From Atherinomorus stipes (taxonomy: Eukaryota > Chordata > Actinopteri > Atheriniformes > Atherinidae), in the NCBI GenBank assembly GCA_023101725.1, contig JALJCO010012811.1, positions 1-64,000 on the forward strand: a stretch of 64,000 nt of DNA, given 5' to 3'. The position numbers and the translations under genes are program-made. The notes under the pieces are model-generated. The model searched no databases, was not told the origin of the DNA, and saw only the letters and a list, made by a program, of their open reading frames with translations. Positions 33,930 through 46,475 of the stretch are shown here, piece after piece; the stretch's first letter is position 1, and each line of letters starts with the position of its first letter.

Positions 33930-35417
33930 GTAAAACAACGCGAGCGTCATGGGTCATGCCGGTGCCGAACAGTCTCCATAACACACTCGTCATGCCCACA
34001 AAAAATAAAATAAAAAAAATCCCTTCACTACCTCACGATCCGCCCACACTTGGATAATCTACTGTTAAGTGTTTTTTTCCTCCACAAAAGTGGCTGAGGC
34101 TGCAGCGGCTGCAGGACTCTTCTTGTTAGTAAAAGTGGACACGATGTCCAGAGAGACTTGAATCTGTTCATCCTGCACAAACACACGTATTCACCATGTT
34201 GATGTTGCTGAAATCTCAGATAAAACCTGCCGTTCCTGCCATAAACTGACCTGACAGCTGCTGGCTTTCAGACTCGTTTACCCAAAATGTCATCATGCGT
34301 CATGTAGTTTCAAGAGTCACGCCTTTTGAAGCAATGCATCGCTAGCGAGCTAAATTAAGTTTAACTAATTTAAAACTTTTGCAAAACCTTTTCTTCATGT
34401 GACGACGTCTCTTAGACTTTTTAAAAACAGCTTATTGTGGAAAATTTAACCTGAAAGGTGCTTTTTCATTTGGCCATCACTAGAGTCAAACACATGAGTA
34501 GGGATGTTCTGCTGGAGCCCGTCTGCTCCACTTTACTTCAATCTTATGAACCGGAAGTCTTGCTAGCGCTGTTTTGGTGGAAGTCTCAGCATGCTGAAAG
34601 CCACGTGACCACACTTACCAAGGCCTCGTTACGTCATCCACGAGTGTCGTGCCGAAATCTTGAAGGGACTGGGTTTATTAATCTGTCAATGCTTAATACG
34701 GGTTCCAGTTAAAAAATATTGAAAAATACTTAATTTATCACAGATATTCCAAGATATTAAGGACAAAGGAAACACTAACAGGAGGTGAAGAACGTATCTT
34801 TTATTATACACCGAGTCAGAGACAAGACAGCTCCAGACAGCGCTTCCCTCAGCTGCAGTACACATCCACAGCCAGCGCATGTAGCTCATGCCGACTGTCT
34901 CAAATGTCTCAGGAAATTGTGTCGATCTCTTGGCAGCTGTGTCAAAATGTCTCAATGTCTCATTAGGCTTTGTTTTCACCCTCCCTACACATAAGCACTT
35001 AAACCAAAAGGAGCTACTGAGTGTCTGAATGTTGAGACTACCAGTAGTTAATCATCAGGCACTGGGCCTGATTAGGAATTGCCTGCAGCTGTGCTGGAAA
35101 CAATCAGCTATTCTGCTCTCAAACAGAGATCCTAAAAAACCCACCAAACACAGCAGAAACCCAACACACCAAACCCAAGTGAATATTGTCAGGAAATAAA
35201 TGCATACCATGGGCATATTAAATACTTTATCAGAACAATCTCACCTGTAGCAGATAAATATGATGTACTACAGCACACAGAATGGTAAAAGGTCATTTTG
35301 TTATTGAGTTTTAGTGAATATTTTCAGGAAATAAGTCCATACTGCAAAACCCATCATGATGATGGGGTTTTGTTTGCTTCAACTCATATGTGGATGTAGA
35401 GGAGATGGTGCTCTAGA
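33930..35417. other. Intergenic stretch, nothing recognised
   Basis: Unique-looking sequence; open frames are short and show no domains. No terminal inverted repeats were spotted. Confidence 0.35.
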
Positions 35418-36656
35418 GCAGGAGTGTCAGTCTTTTTAGTTGGAGGGCCATTCTGCACCAGACCGGTAAAAATCTCACACATTTAGAGCTGGGAAAAAAA
35501 AATCGATACACTGAGTTATCGCGATATTTTCATATGCAGATTTCATATAGAGATTCACAAATGCAATATTGATCTATTTTACCAACCAAATCTTGCGAGA
35601 TTTTGTAAGATAACGGTGAAATTTCGCGAGATTTCATGAAAACCTGCAAGATTTCTTGACTGAACAATGAAATCTCGCAAGATTTCATTAGTGAAATAGA
35701 TCGATACCACATTTTTACATATCGTTATGATATCAACATTTGAAAATATCGCGATATTTCAGTGTATCGATATTTTTTTCCCCCAGCCCTAATAATATTG
35801 CAATGCTAAGTTTTTAGCATGTAAATGTAGCAGTATGACAGCCATATGACTGTTCCCGGGGAAGAGATAAACTCTGGCCACTCGTTAAATTTAGTTGATG
35901 TGGTCATTTTATAAAATCATGGTCTCAGCCTGTGAATTTAGATATTTGAACTACAAGCCAGTGTAAGCCTGTTGTTACCGTTAGCATACAGTATGTCAGT
36001 TAACGATCAAACCATAAACAACTTGCAGATTTATAACTTTATTACTTCAGTAGACATCGTGGCTATAACTCTGGGCTCAGACTAAATGTAATTTGGGTTA
36101 AATTAGAGACCAACGCAGTCGAAGCGCTTCATGCATGTTCATGACATTAGTGTCACTTCCACTTATCCCAGAGGAGGCGAACTTCTGGAAAAAAGCTGGA
36201 ACTTGCGCTTAGTCCTTTAATTATCCTTTTAGAAAACATGAACTTACAATTTCTTGTAAAAAAATGTGGTTTCAATATTTTACTTTAGTTTATCTTTAAC
36301 ATATTTTAGTTATACGTATTTATTAATTTAATGCCAACTTCACATATGCTTTAATGTCCATCAGCACGATAGGACAAAGGGACAAGCTTGTGCAGAGCAA
36401 CTGGAATTATTTAAAGCAGAATGAACGTTCACATCATGGAGGAATTCAGTTGGTCATTAAAATGAAAATAAAGCAGCCACGTACTTGGAATTAAGTTAAA
36501 TTCAGAATTAGTTGTTTATGAGGTCATTTTAAAGAGGAAGTAACTTTTATTCAGAATTAAAACTTTCATGTAAACGCAGCCACTTACCAAATTCATCCCG
36601 GACAGGACCCTCTGGTGGGTCAGTTTTGGCCCTGGGCCTTATGGTTGACACCCCTG
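35418..36656. mobile_element. hAT-type element, 1.24 kb, with a nested MITE
   Basis: Left end CAGGAGTGTCA, right end TGACACCCCTG. Inward similarity includes GGAGGGCCA against TTGGCCCTGG. Flanks CTCTAGAG and CTGTACAG agree at 6 of 8 positions. No transposase frame is present. Confidence 0.75.
35484..35791. mobile_element. MITE nested in the hAT-type element
   Basis: TAGAGCTGGG...ATCGATACACTGAGTTATCG on the left and CGATATTTCAGTGTATCGAT...CCCAGCCCTA on the right form terminal repeats of about 50 bp. The centre has repeated CGCGAGATTT/TCTCGCAAGA words. Confidence 0.85.
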
Positions 36657-37339
36657 CTGTACAGTAACTATGCAAAGAACTGCATTTGTCAATCATGTCC
36701 TGCAGTGGTTTAATCACAAGATACTGTCCTCAAAATTTTTTATAGTCTCCAATTAAAGAAAAGGCTGAATTCACAACCGTAAATCAAATAAATAGAAACT
36801 AAAGAAACTAATAATAACTAAAAAATTGACAAAATTGTAATTGGAAATAATACTAATTAAAAAAAGCAAAACAAACAAAATTGTCCCAGACACACTACAG
36901 CACTTTTCCCATAAACAGTGAAACAAAATACCTGTCAACAAGTGTGAAAGTCTTTTTAACAATAAGAGAAAACACCTGATTGCAGTGATTTCCTCAAAAA
37001 CTTGCTCAATAAATTTTTAGCTTCGGAGCCTCATCATGTTTACTTTTTTTATTTTTTGTGTTTATTTCCAATATTTCTTTCAAACCACAATTCTAAAATC
37101 AATGTCATGATTTTCATAGAATTTTTATTTATTATCACTTTTGTCAATTCCATCTTATTTGACTGACAGCTGAGTTTTTTTTCCATAGACCGTAAATAGA
37201 GATGGACGTAGTATCGGGTTACATCTGAACAGAGCAAAGTAAAGCTAGTTGGGCGTGTCCCACTGTTGCCATCTGTCACGTGTGTCATTACCAAGCGGCA
37301 ACCTCCAATGGCCAACTTTGAGTATACCCGGAACAAGTC

Positions 37340-38505
37340 ATTATTTGTAGTTCTCCCTTCAACTGTTGGGGGCTGCAAAACAGAGTAAATCCTCATAGAC
37401 TCCCATGTTAAAAACGCCAACTACACCGCAGAAATAATCACGTTTACAGCCTGGTTCAAAAAACATTTTAGGTTTATTAGGTCAAGTTTACCTTCATGTC
37501 AACTGTGAGGGGGGTGAATTTTTTTATAACTCATCTGTTTAGATGTTATCTAATTTTGAAATTACACATAATTAAGGGCGTGTGCTTTTGATTGACATGC
37601 GGCAGACCGCAAGTTGGCCTGCCGACCGCTGGCTCCTAATTAGCTCCTTGTTTGCTCTCAGTAAGATCTCAGTTTGTAGCAGAGTCGCACAACGGTGGTT
37701 TTTAGTCAGATAATAGCAAGTCTAAGCGTGTCTTACCTTTATCCCGCCACTTAGGGGGCTAATCTTTGTTAGCTCCTGTTAGTTTTGAGTTAGCTCAGTT
37801 AGCGTTTAGCCCAGAGTATGTCAGCTGTCAATCATTAGCCCCGCGACACGGCAAGATGGCAACGGTGGGACACGCCCAACTGCCTTCACTTTTAGCTCTT
37901 CAGAAACCAACGGGTGATGTAGCGGAAGGTTTGTCCCGCTCTGTTAACGGTCTCTGGTCGTCACTCCTGGAAAATACTAAAATGGGCACTGCCTCGCGGC
38001 AAATGTTTGACAGCCAACGTACTCTGGGCTAAATGCAAACCAAGCTAACTCTAAACTAACAAGAGCTGACGAAGGTTAGCCTCCCAAGCGGCGGGAAAAA
38101 GGTAAGACATGTTTGGACCAGCTGACTAAAAACCACCATTTTGCTACTTTGCTGCAGACTGAGACCTTACCGAGAGCAAACAAGGAGCTAACTAGGAGCC
38201 TCCGGCCCGGCCTGCTGCATGTCAGTCAAAAGGACACGCCCCTAATTATGTGTAATTTCAAGATTAAATAACATCTAAATGGATGAGTTATAAAAAATTC
38301 ATCCCCCTCACAGTTGACATGAAGGTAAACTTGATCTATTAAACCTAAAATGATTTTTTGAACCAGGCTGTAAACATGTTTATTTCTGCTTTAAACATGT
38401 TAATTTCTGCTGTGAAGTTGGCATTTTTAACATGGGAGTCTGTGAGGATTTGCTCGGTTTTGCAGCCCCTAGTGGATGAAGAAATAACTACAATTTTTGT
38501 GCGAC
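37340..38505. repeat. Fold-back element with ~480-bp inverted arms
   Basis: 37340-37820 pairs with 38018-38505. Examples are AACCTAAAATG-type words beside GAACCAGGCTGTAAACATG against CATGTCAACTGTGAGGGGG, CAAGGAGCTAACTAGGAGCC against GGCTCCTAATTAGCTCCTTG, and TTTAGCCCAGAGTATGT against ACGTACTCTGGGCTAAA. The loop is about 200 bp, and its GATGGCAACGGTGGGACACG pairs with 37253-37280 outside the main arm. I recall this sequence as a common teleost dispersed element; it is non-coding. Confidence 0.85.
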
Positions 38506-38530
38506 GTGGAAGTGGGCTCACCGTTCTCCA

Positions 38531-39485
38531 GGGCCCAGTTGTTCAAAACTCCGTTATCTTTTAACCAGCCGTTTAATACATTTAGCCGACTGTTAACTTT
38601 AACAGTTCGGTTATCTTGTTGTTCAAAACTCAGTTGACTTTAACCGTGTGTTATCTTGACCTTAAAGTTATCACACCTACGGACCGCCGCTAAAGTTTTA
38701 ACGGTGTGGTTATCTCTCATTTTGCTGTTTGTTGCTAACGCTACATTCATGATGCCAGCTCAGAGAAGGAAGGACAGCGTTTATTGTGGCCTTGATTTTG
38801 ACATCGGGGATTATTCTAACGAAGAGCTGCGCACCACTTTGGAAAAGAATGCATTCAGGTTTATGTAAACCTTTGCAAGTCGATTTGGAGCGTGCAACAA
38901 ACTGTGGACACGGACTGACTATTTAGAAAGATTAATATCTTCTATGATCTGAATGACATTTTCTTCATCAGCAGAGAAATTTCTGCCTCTTTTTCCTTGA
39001 AGTGAAAGGGATCATTTGCTTATCAATACTTTCTGTGTCCCGTGTCTTCTGCTACTGGGGGTTTGCTGTGCTGTGAGGCCGGATGAGCTGGGGGGGAAGA
39101 GTGTGAAGAGAACGGGGAAGGATGGAGAGACTGGGGGATGAGGAAGAGTATGTTGTGGCACAGCAGCCCTGTTCACGTTGGGAAAATAAAGTGAGAGTCG
39201 GCCCCCCGTGTCTTCCTCACAGCAATAAGGAAAAAACAGACGTACAACATTACTTTTTGCAATACCAGAAGTAAACAAAATGGGGAATTGTGGGATACAT
39301 TGGTGCTAACCAGTGACGCTAACCCTATGGCTAACTTTGACGGTGCCGTTAGCTGACGGCATGACTAACCATGCTTTGAACAACGCTTATTTAACAGTCG
39401 GTTAGCTAACAGCAGGTTAAGGATTTAACGGACCGTTAGGGGTTAACCAGCGGTTAAAATAACCGAGAATTGAACAACCAGGCCC
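38531..39485. mobile_element. TIR element of GGGCCC-AGTTGTTCAA type
   Basis: Left GGGCCCAGTTGTTCAAAACT, right GAATTGAACAACCAGGCCC. Both ends are rich in GTTAAC-like words (GGTTAACC, CGGTTAA). A short frame (38749-38868, MMPAQRRKDSVYCGLDFDIG) may be a host-derived or transposase fragment. The architecture resembles PIF/Harbinger non-autonomous elements, but the target duplication is not clear. Confidence 0.6.
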
Positions 39486-39694
39486 AGGACAGTTTGCGCC
39501 TTGGTTTTTTCCTTCTTTAGTTTGGGGGTATGAATAATTTTGAGGACGACTGTAGAAAACCTGGACTGGAAGGAACTTCCTGTTTCACAATAAAAGCCCA
39601 CTCCAGTTTTCAGTTGAATGTTTCATTCTGTACAACACAAGTAGACCAAAACTTCCACATTTATAAAAATCTCAATGTTCAGAAAAGGAAATAA

Positions 39695-42489
39695 TCAACA
39701 TTCCTCTAGATCTTCCTCCTCTTCCTCTTCCTCTTCCTCTTCCTCCTCCTCTTCCTCCTCCTCCTCCTCCTCCTCCTCGTCTTCCTCCTTGGCAGGAGTC
39801 TTGGTCATTTTCCAGCTGAGAGCCCACTCGTGCTTCATCATGGCGTCGTCCTCCTGCATCAGTCCAGCGCATCTCCGACTGCGATGCTCCATGGAGAAAC
39901 ACTCCACCTCGTCCTCGTCTTTGGGCTTCTTCCAGCGACAGATCCTCCAGGATTCCCTCCAGGCCCGCCACTCCGCCTGCTCCTCGTCCTCCTCCTCCTC
40001 CTCCGAGCTCTCCTCTCCGGCCCGGTGCGCCACGGCCACCATGCAGGACTGCCGCCAGGAGGCGAAGGAGGTGCTGAGGTGATGGAACTGCAGGTGGAGC
40101 GGCACGTTCACTCGTTTCTTCAGCTTCTTCCTCTTCTTTTCTTTCTCTGGCTTTTTCTCCTTCATCTCCTTCACTTCTATTTCATCTTCCTCCTCCTCCT
40201 CCTCCTCCTCCTCCTTTGCTTCATACTCCTCTTTTCTCTTTTCCTCATACTTATTTGGAATTTCAACATCTTCCTCTTCCTCCTCTTCATCTTCATCATG
40301 GTCTTTGTGTGTTTCTTCCTCTTCCTCCTCTTCCTCGCCACTGTCTTCCATTTCATCATCCTCTTCCTCGTCTTCATCCCCCTCTTCATCATCTTCCTTT
40401 ACAGATTCATCTGTTTTTTCATCGTCTGCTTTATCCACTCTCCCCACAAGTTTGCTCTCATCCTCCTCATCCTCCTCTTCATCATCTTCATCATCTTCAT
40501 CATCGCTGTGTGTTTCGTGAACTTTTTTAAATTCATTTTCTTTTTTGGCCTCCTCCTCTTCCTCTTCCTCTTCCTCCTCCTGTTCTTCTTCCTCTTCTAT
40601 GAGGTTACGAGCTCTTTTGTTTTCCTCTGCATCACCACCCCCTTCTTCATCTTCCTCATCCTCATCCTCATCTTCATCTTTGTTTGTCTCGTCGTCTTTG
40701 TTCACTTCTTTTTCTTCTATGTCCTCTTCCTCATCCTCCTCTTCCTCTTCCTCCTCTGGGTTGTGAACTCTCTTCTCCTCTTTCTTTTCCTCATCAGCTT
40801 CTCCATCTTCTTCTTCATCCTCTTCCTCATCTTCTTCATCCTCATCTTCATCCTCATCTTTGTTTGTCTCGTCGTCTTTGTTCACTTCTTTTTCTTCTTT
40901 GGCCTCTTCTTCTTCTTCCTCTTCCTCCTCCTCCTCCTCTTCTACTGGGTCATGAGCTCTCCTGTTTTCCTCTTTCTTATCTTCCTCAGCTTCACCAGCC
41001 TCTTCATCTTTATCTTCGTCTTCATCTTCATCTTGGTCTCCTTTTACTTCCTCTTTCTTCTCATTGTTGTCCTCATCCTCCTCTTCTTCATCTTCATCTT
41101 TTCCATCTTCTTTTTCTTGTGTTTTAACATCTTCATCTTCTTCTCCTCCTTCTGCATCAAAGAATTCATTCATCTTCATCATCATTATCATCATCATCAT
41201 CACCTGTCTCATAGTCTACTTTTTTATCCTCTTCTTTTTTCTTCTCTTCATCCTCCATGTCTTCCCTCTTTTCATCATCGTCTTTTTCATCCTCCTTATC
41301 CTCAACCTCATCTTCATCACTTCCCTCATCATCTTCCTCCTTTGTCCCATCCTTCTCCTCTTCCTCCTCATCTGTTTCTTCCTCCTTCTCCTTTCTTACA
41401 TCTTTGAGTTTCTCTTCCTCATCATTTGTAGGCTTTTCTCTTTCATCCTCCTCTTCTTCTTTCTCCTCTCCTTCCTCTCTTTCATCATCATCCTCTTCAT
41501 CCTCCTCTCCTTCCTCTTTTTCATCATCATCCTCCTCTCCTTCCTCGTTTTGGTCATTATTCTCCAGCTCCTTCTGTTCTGTTTCTGTATTTTCCTCGTC
41601 ATCCTCATCTACCTCTTCATCCATCTCCTTCTCTGACGAGTTGTCCTTCATCTCTTCTACTTTATTTTCACCATCGTCTTCCTCCCCTGCCTCAGCTACT
41701 TCATCTTCCTCATCTTTTTTGTTTCCATAGTCTGTATCTTTCTCCTCTTCCTCTCCATCCTCTTCGTCCTCCTCCTCTTCCTCATCTACTTCATTTTCCT
41801 CATCCTTGTTTCCTGCTTCTATATCTTCCTGCTTTTCTCCATCCTCCTCCTCTTCCTCAGTTGCTTGATTCTTGTCTTCCTCGTTTTCTTCTATGTCTTC
41901 CTCATTTTCATCATCCTCCTCCTCTTCCTCAGCTGCTTCATTTTTGTCTGTCTCATTTTCTTTATCATCCTCCTCCTCATTGTCAACTCCATCTCTGTCT
42001 TTCTCCTCTTCCTCCTCCTCTTCACTCTCCATATCCTTATTTTTGTCATCTTCATCCTCATCTTCTTCCTCTTCTACTCCTTCATCCTCCTCCTCATCTT
42101 CCTCATCGTCTTCCTCCATCTTTTTATAAATGTCTTTCAGTATTTGTTTGCTTCCTTCCTCGTCTGCTTCACTAACAGCTTCCTCTTCCTCCACTCCTTC
42201 GTCGTCTTCTTCCTCCTCTTCTTCTTCGCTCTCATTATCCACTCCTTCATCCTCCTCCTCACTGTCCGTTTCATCCATTGTTTCCTCCTCATCCGACTCC
42301 TCTTCCTCCTCCAGCTCCTCCTTCTCCGACCTGATGGACATCTTTGGGGTCTTCCAAGCCTCGGACCACTCTGTGAGGTCTACCTCTTCCTCCTCCAGCT
42401 CAGAGGTGAGGAAGAGGTTGGTAGCTGTACGCCTCCTCGTCAGCAGGTCGCTGTGTTGATGATGGGAGATGATGGACGGCTGACGCCAC
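39695..42489 (-). CDS. Trp-pair/acidic-repeat gene, last exon (Glu/Asp-rich)
   Basis: Acceptor CTGTGCACAG, then an exon that completes an Arg codon with exon C and reads WRQPSIISHHQH, a basic patch LLTRRRTATN, and the motif TEWSEAWKTPKMS. A ~700-residue Glu/Asp/Lys tract follows, then KEKKRKKLKKRVNVPLHLQF, FASWRQSC, EQAEWRAWRESWRICRWKKP, KHEWALSWKMTKTP and a terminal poly-Glu run (stop 39695-39697). Two frames cover it: the first closes at 41166, the second is open from 41212. They join either by a 52-nt intron (41152-41203, GT..AG, phase-correct) or by an indel. Serine-rich frames on the other strand are shadows. The family is unknown to me. A cytoplasmic or lumenal Ca-binding or scaffold role is speculation. 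Confidence 0.75.
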
Positions 42490-42819
42490 CTGTGCACAGA
42501 TTCAAAGTCTGGATCAGATCAGTTTCTAAAAGTTTGTTAGAAAATGAACAGCATCTCACAGTTGTAGACGGATTACCACCCGGGTTCCCAAACCTTTTCA
42601 ACACTGTTCCCAGTAGATTTATTCTCAACCAAGGACCCCTAAACCAGAACAATCAGGGCAATCTGGTCTCCACTGGGCTGCACCAGTAACGTAATAGCAT
42701 AAAAAATTTTTAAAAATCATAAATAAAATGTCCACATTATTCTTAGTTTTAGTCCAAAGAGTCACACATTCACTACCTGCCTCCCAGATCTCTGAGGTCC
42801 TCCACTGTGTTTCTCTTGG

Positions 42820-43395
42820 AGGTGCCCAGATCCAGGTGCAGTTCCAAGGGCGAAAGAGCATTTTCTGTCTTTGCTCCCCAGAAAAGTGGACCACATCAGT
42901 CCAGTTCTGAGGTCTTTACACTGGCTGCCGGTCCATCAGAGAATAGACTTTAAAGTTCTGCTGCTGGTCTATAAAGCTCTGAATGGTTTAGGCCCAAAAT
43001 ACATCAGTGACCTCTTGACCCAGTATGAACCTACGAGACCCCTCAGGTCATCTGGATCCGGTCTTTTATCGGTTCCCAGAGTCAGAACCAGACATGGAGA
43101 AGCTGCGTTCAGCTTCTATGCTCCACATGTCTGGAACAAACTCCCAGAAAGTCTCAGATCAGCTGAACCACCTGTTCTCAGCTGCATTTACGTAGATTTT
43201 ATTCAAAAGTTAAAATCCGCACGTCTCTATATTCTCTCTTTTTAATCTTAAATGTTTTTAATTTTGAATCATGTTTCTAATTTTTTATTTTTTCCCTTTT
43301 GCACCCCGCTGTAATTCTTATAATGTTTTATGTAAAGCACTTTGAATTGTCCTGTACATGAAACGTGCTATACAAATAAAATTGCCTTGCCTTGC
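42820..43395 (+). pseudogene. L2-type LINE, C-terminal end and 3' tail
   Basis: Frame 42871-43245 reads HISPVLRSLHWLPVHQRIDF, KVLLLVYKALNGLGP, PLRSSGSGLLSVPRVRTRHG and APHVWNKLPESLRS, the stereotyped C-terminus of L2/Rex1-like ORF2. The 3' UTR follows with AAAGCACTTTGAATTGTCCT and ends in (GCCTT)n. The rest of the LINE is absent. Confidence 0.85.
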
Positions 43396-43705
43396 CTGGA
43401 ATGCACTTCCCTTAGCCCTAAGATTGGCAGAATTCATCTCCACTTTTAAAACTACGCTCAAGATGCACCTCTATGCACAGGCCTTCCCCTCTTAGTTGTG
43501 TAGTAGATATCTGTACTAGTCCTGATGTTCTTATTGTGTTTGTTTTTATTGGTTAAATGTCTTAAAATTTTTATAATTTGTTTTTATTTTTTTCTTTTAA
43601 GAAGTGTCTGCTTTTTGGTACCTAGTGTGCACCTGTGCAGCACTTTGGGCATATGTGGATGCAGTAAATTGTGCTATATAAATGAATCAAACTTGAACTT
43701 GATCA
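43396..43705 (+). pseudogene. Second L2-like LINE 3' end
   Basis: Starts in the same type of motif (NALPLALRLAEFISTFKTTL then MHLYAQAFPS and stop). It continues to a tail with GCAGCACTTTGGGCATATGT and GTGCTATATAAATGAATC. It directly abuts the first LINE tail. A similar tail on the minus strand lies at 46185-46245. Confidence 0.75.
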
Positions 43706-44206
43706 ACTTTCCTTCTGAAAACACAAAAATCTGAAATTTCTGGAGAAACATAAGAGCAACAATATCTTGACATAATTTATGATTTTAATTTAAATTATTA
43801 AATCAATATTAATTTTTTATTTATACACTTTACATTATATATTCATATTCTATAATATTCACATTCATACAAATATCTACATTTTAAATTATTTTGTTCA
43901 AAAACATTTTTTTTTGCATTTTTTATATAAATTTAATCGCTTTTTATATATTAAATATACTTTTCTATTACATACTGTATATTAACATTTTCATATGTAT
44001 AATTTTTTTATCTTATTTTATTTGTATTTATTTTATTGATATATTTAATCTTTTTACATATTTAGTGATTTATGTGCATTACGATTTCCATATGATGATG
44101 GATCTGCTACATCACCAAATATTTAATTCCTGGTATCTGGGACTGAGCAATCCAGTATCTAATAGTTATTGGAAATGCACATACGTGTACATTTCCACAT
44201 CTACTG
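43706..44206. other. Very AT-rich stretch
   Basis: TTTTAT/ATATTT-rich sequence with no coding or repeat signature that I can name. Confidence 0.4.
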
Positions 44207-45023
44207 TACAGTTAGTCACAAAAGTAAGTAACCCTTTTCATTTGATCATTCCTTGTTTTGGGAGAAAACTGAAGCAATTAATCTGTCCCAGTTTCTGAAG
44301 GGAGGGGAGCTGCTCTGCTTCTGGGAGCATGTGCTGTGGTCTGCTGAGACCAAGATAGACTTATTTGGTTCAGACAGAGTCAAGCGTGTGTGGTGGAAAT
44401 CAGGTGAAGAGTCTAAAAACAACTGTGTCAAAACATGGTGGTGGGAGTGCCATGGTGTGGGGCTGCGTGAGTGCTGCTGGCATTGTGGAGCTACTGTTCA
44501 TTGAGGGAACTATGAATGCCAACATGTACTGTGACATGTTGAAGCAGAGCATGCTCCAAACTGGGCAGTATTCCAACATAATGACCCAAACACACCTCCA
44601 AGACAACCACTACCTTGCAAAAGAGGGTGAGGGTGAATGTGATGGACTGTCAGAGCACGTCTCCAGACCTAAACCCTATAGAGCAGCTGTGAGACTTCCT
44701 CAAGCAGATGAAGGAGCACAAGGTCCCTAACATCCACCAGCTCTGTGATGTCATCATGAAGGAATTCGAAGAAGATTCTAGTGAGAACCTGTGATGCTCT
44801 GGTGAAGTCCATGCTCAACGGGTTAGAGCAGTGTTTTTTTTGCCTGCCATTTAGATATTGGTTCTGTATTGAGTTATTTTGAAGTGGCAATAGATTTACA
44901 GATACACATGTTCTACGATAATTACTTTACATTGGAGCAAAGTTTCATTTCTTCAGTGTTGTCCCAAAACAAAGACATAAAATATTTGCAAAAAGGAAAA
45001 GGGTGTACTCATTTTTGTAGCTA
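44207..45023 (+). pseudogene. Internally deleted Tc1-like transposon
   Basis: Ends TACAGTTAGTCACAAAAGTA and GGGTGTACTCATTTTTGTAG are terminal inverted repeats. Inside, the transposase begins only at the catalytic region: VLWSAETKIDLFGSDRVKR (WSDETKI in active elements, so the first catalytic Asp is Ala), VKTWWWECHG-type frame slippage at the usual KHGGGS(I/A)M.WGC block, then SAAGIVELLFIEGTMNANMY. The N-terminal DNA-binding half is deleted. The region of the second Asp (QD.DPKHT) is unreadable. Later SPDLNP and EQL..FL are present only in shifted frames near 44660. Non-functional. Confidence 0.8.
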
Positions 45024-46184
45024 ATACTGACTTCATCATACTGACTGAAGTCAGATAGATAGAAAATAGAGAACAAGTTATTGTGCTCTTTTATTGTCTA
45101 ACAAGTACTGTTACAGGTACTAGTGTCTCCAAGTACTCCAACAACTATGTGTACTGTAGAGTGGCCGGCCAACTAAATTGGACAATTATATCCTTTTCCT
45201 AAATAATCCTAATGGGTCGGTGTTGGTACCAGATGTGCTCGTGTTGCCAGATTGGCTTGGGGTCCTACGCTTGGTGATGACATCCTACGACAGCAGCTGA
45301 ACTCAGGTGGAGGGAGATGGTGGGGATTTGATGTGATGTCTGTAAAATTTTAGGACTCAGGATTTTCATAAATACACAAAGCTGATCCGTGTTGGCAACT
45401 TCCTCCAGTTTTATTTCTCCTTCCACCATCATATCCCACTCCTCCTCACATTACCATACTCATCTCTCAGTGGTTTGTGCGCCCTCATCTGTTAAGGGTT
45501 GATACTGCATGTAACATTAAAACCTAACAGGAAAACCTAATTTTGCAACAATGTCTACTGTACTGTGTTCATTGTATACAGTGTACATGTACTGTGTCTG
45601 TGTTTCATGTACTGTAATTAAAAAGAAAACTACACTCAGAGCCCATTTCATGGGAGAAGGTCAAAGTTATCAGCTCCTAGCTGTTTTCTTTATTTCTGTC
45701 TGTAGTGTGTCTACGGTGTGTCTGGTACGATCATTATTTTGGCTCTCGGGACATTTAAAGAAGGTGATACAGCTGTTGTACGTCCCTTATGATGAATAAA
45801 ATAGTATTCCTCGTAAAATTAATCAACGTTTTCAACAAAAACCTTTTTAAAAACCATTTCTGTAATTTGTCCGGACATCCTGTCAACTTTAAACTGATCA
45901 TATGGTGTGACAACATCGGCAGACGCAGGATCCGAGCACATCTGGTACCTACACAAGAGTTTTGCCAATTCCGTGCAAATATATTCTTAATTTTTCATGA
46001 AGCAAGTATAGGCTGTTAAGTAGAACATATCAGTTATGATATGATTCTAGTGCTACGTAGGACTGTTGCATGCACTGGCGTCTCTTGCCTGATAACTGCT
46101 GGGACCCAGTAAACCTGAGTTGGACAGAAAATAAATGAAGGAGTTGTCAGTTGCAGAAATTAATTTGCAATTAAGTTAAGTTCA
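45024..46184. other. Intergenic/intronic stretch, nothing recognised
   Basis: This lies in the intron between exons C and D of the Trp-pair gene. GTACTG/TACTGT words cluster at 45550-45620. No domain or terminal repeat is seen. Confidence 0.35.
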
Positions 46185-46245
46185 GGTTTATTTCTATAGC
46201 ATGTTTACAACCACAGTCGCACGAAGTGCTGCACAATGATTCAAA
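46185..46245 (-). mobile_element. LINE 3' tail, minus strand
   Basis: Read on the minus strand: GTGCAGCACTTCGTGCGACT, then TGTTTACAA-like sequence and GCTATAGAAATAAACCTGAA, the 3' end type also seen at 43640-43705. Only about 60 bp are clear. Confidence 0.55.
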
Positions 46246-46475
46246 ATACGTATATTAAACTGTTGAAGAAGATAAAGTTGATCAGTTACACCCTGATGGG
46301 ACAGTGTGGCCTTCAGCAGACTGGTTTTCATGGAGGATCTGGGATGAAACTGTCGACCATCCCATCAGAAATCTTTCTTACACCTGATCCCAGACACTTG
46401 TGTCCATTCTGAGTGGGGAGGATCAGTAATGTGAATTAGTGGCAGGTACTGAGCCTGTGAAGACGTCTAACCCAC

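Larger units (their letters stand above)
36722..39553. mobile_element. Tc1-like element split by nested insertions
   Basis: The left end TACTGTCCTCAAAATTTTTT and right end AATTATTTTGAGG...GACTGTA (39533-39553, best seen as GGGTATGAATAATTTTGAGG) are reverse-complement termini of the family also seen at 22655-23000. The space between is filled by a fold-back element (37340-38505) and a separate TIR element (38531-39485). No transposase remains. Confidence 0.65.

Noticed and set aside
39675..42460. Long Ser-rich, Leu/Pro-rich and Phe-rich frames on the + strand
   Set aside because: They are reverse-complement shadows of the Glu/Asp codons (GAG, GAA, GAT) of the minus-strand exon.
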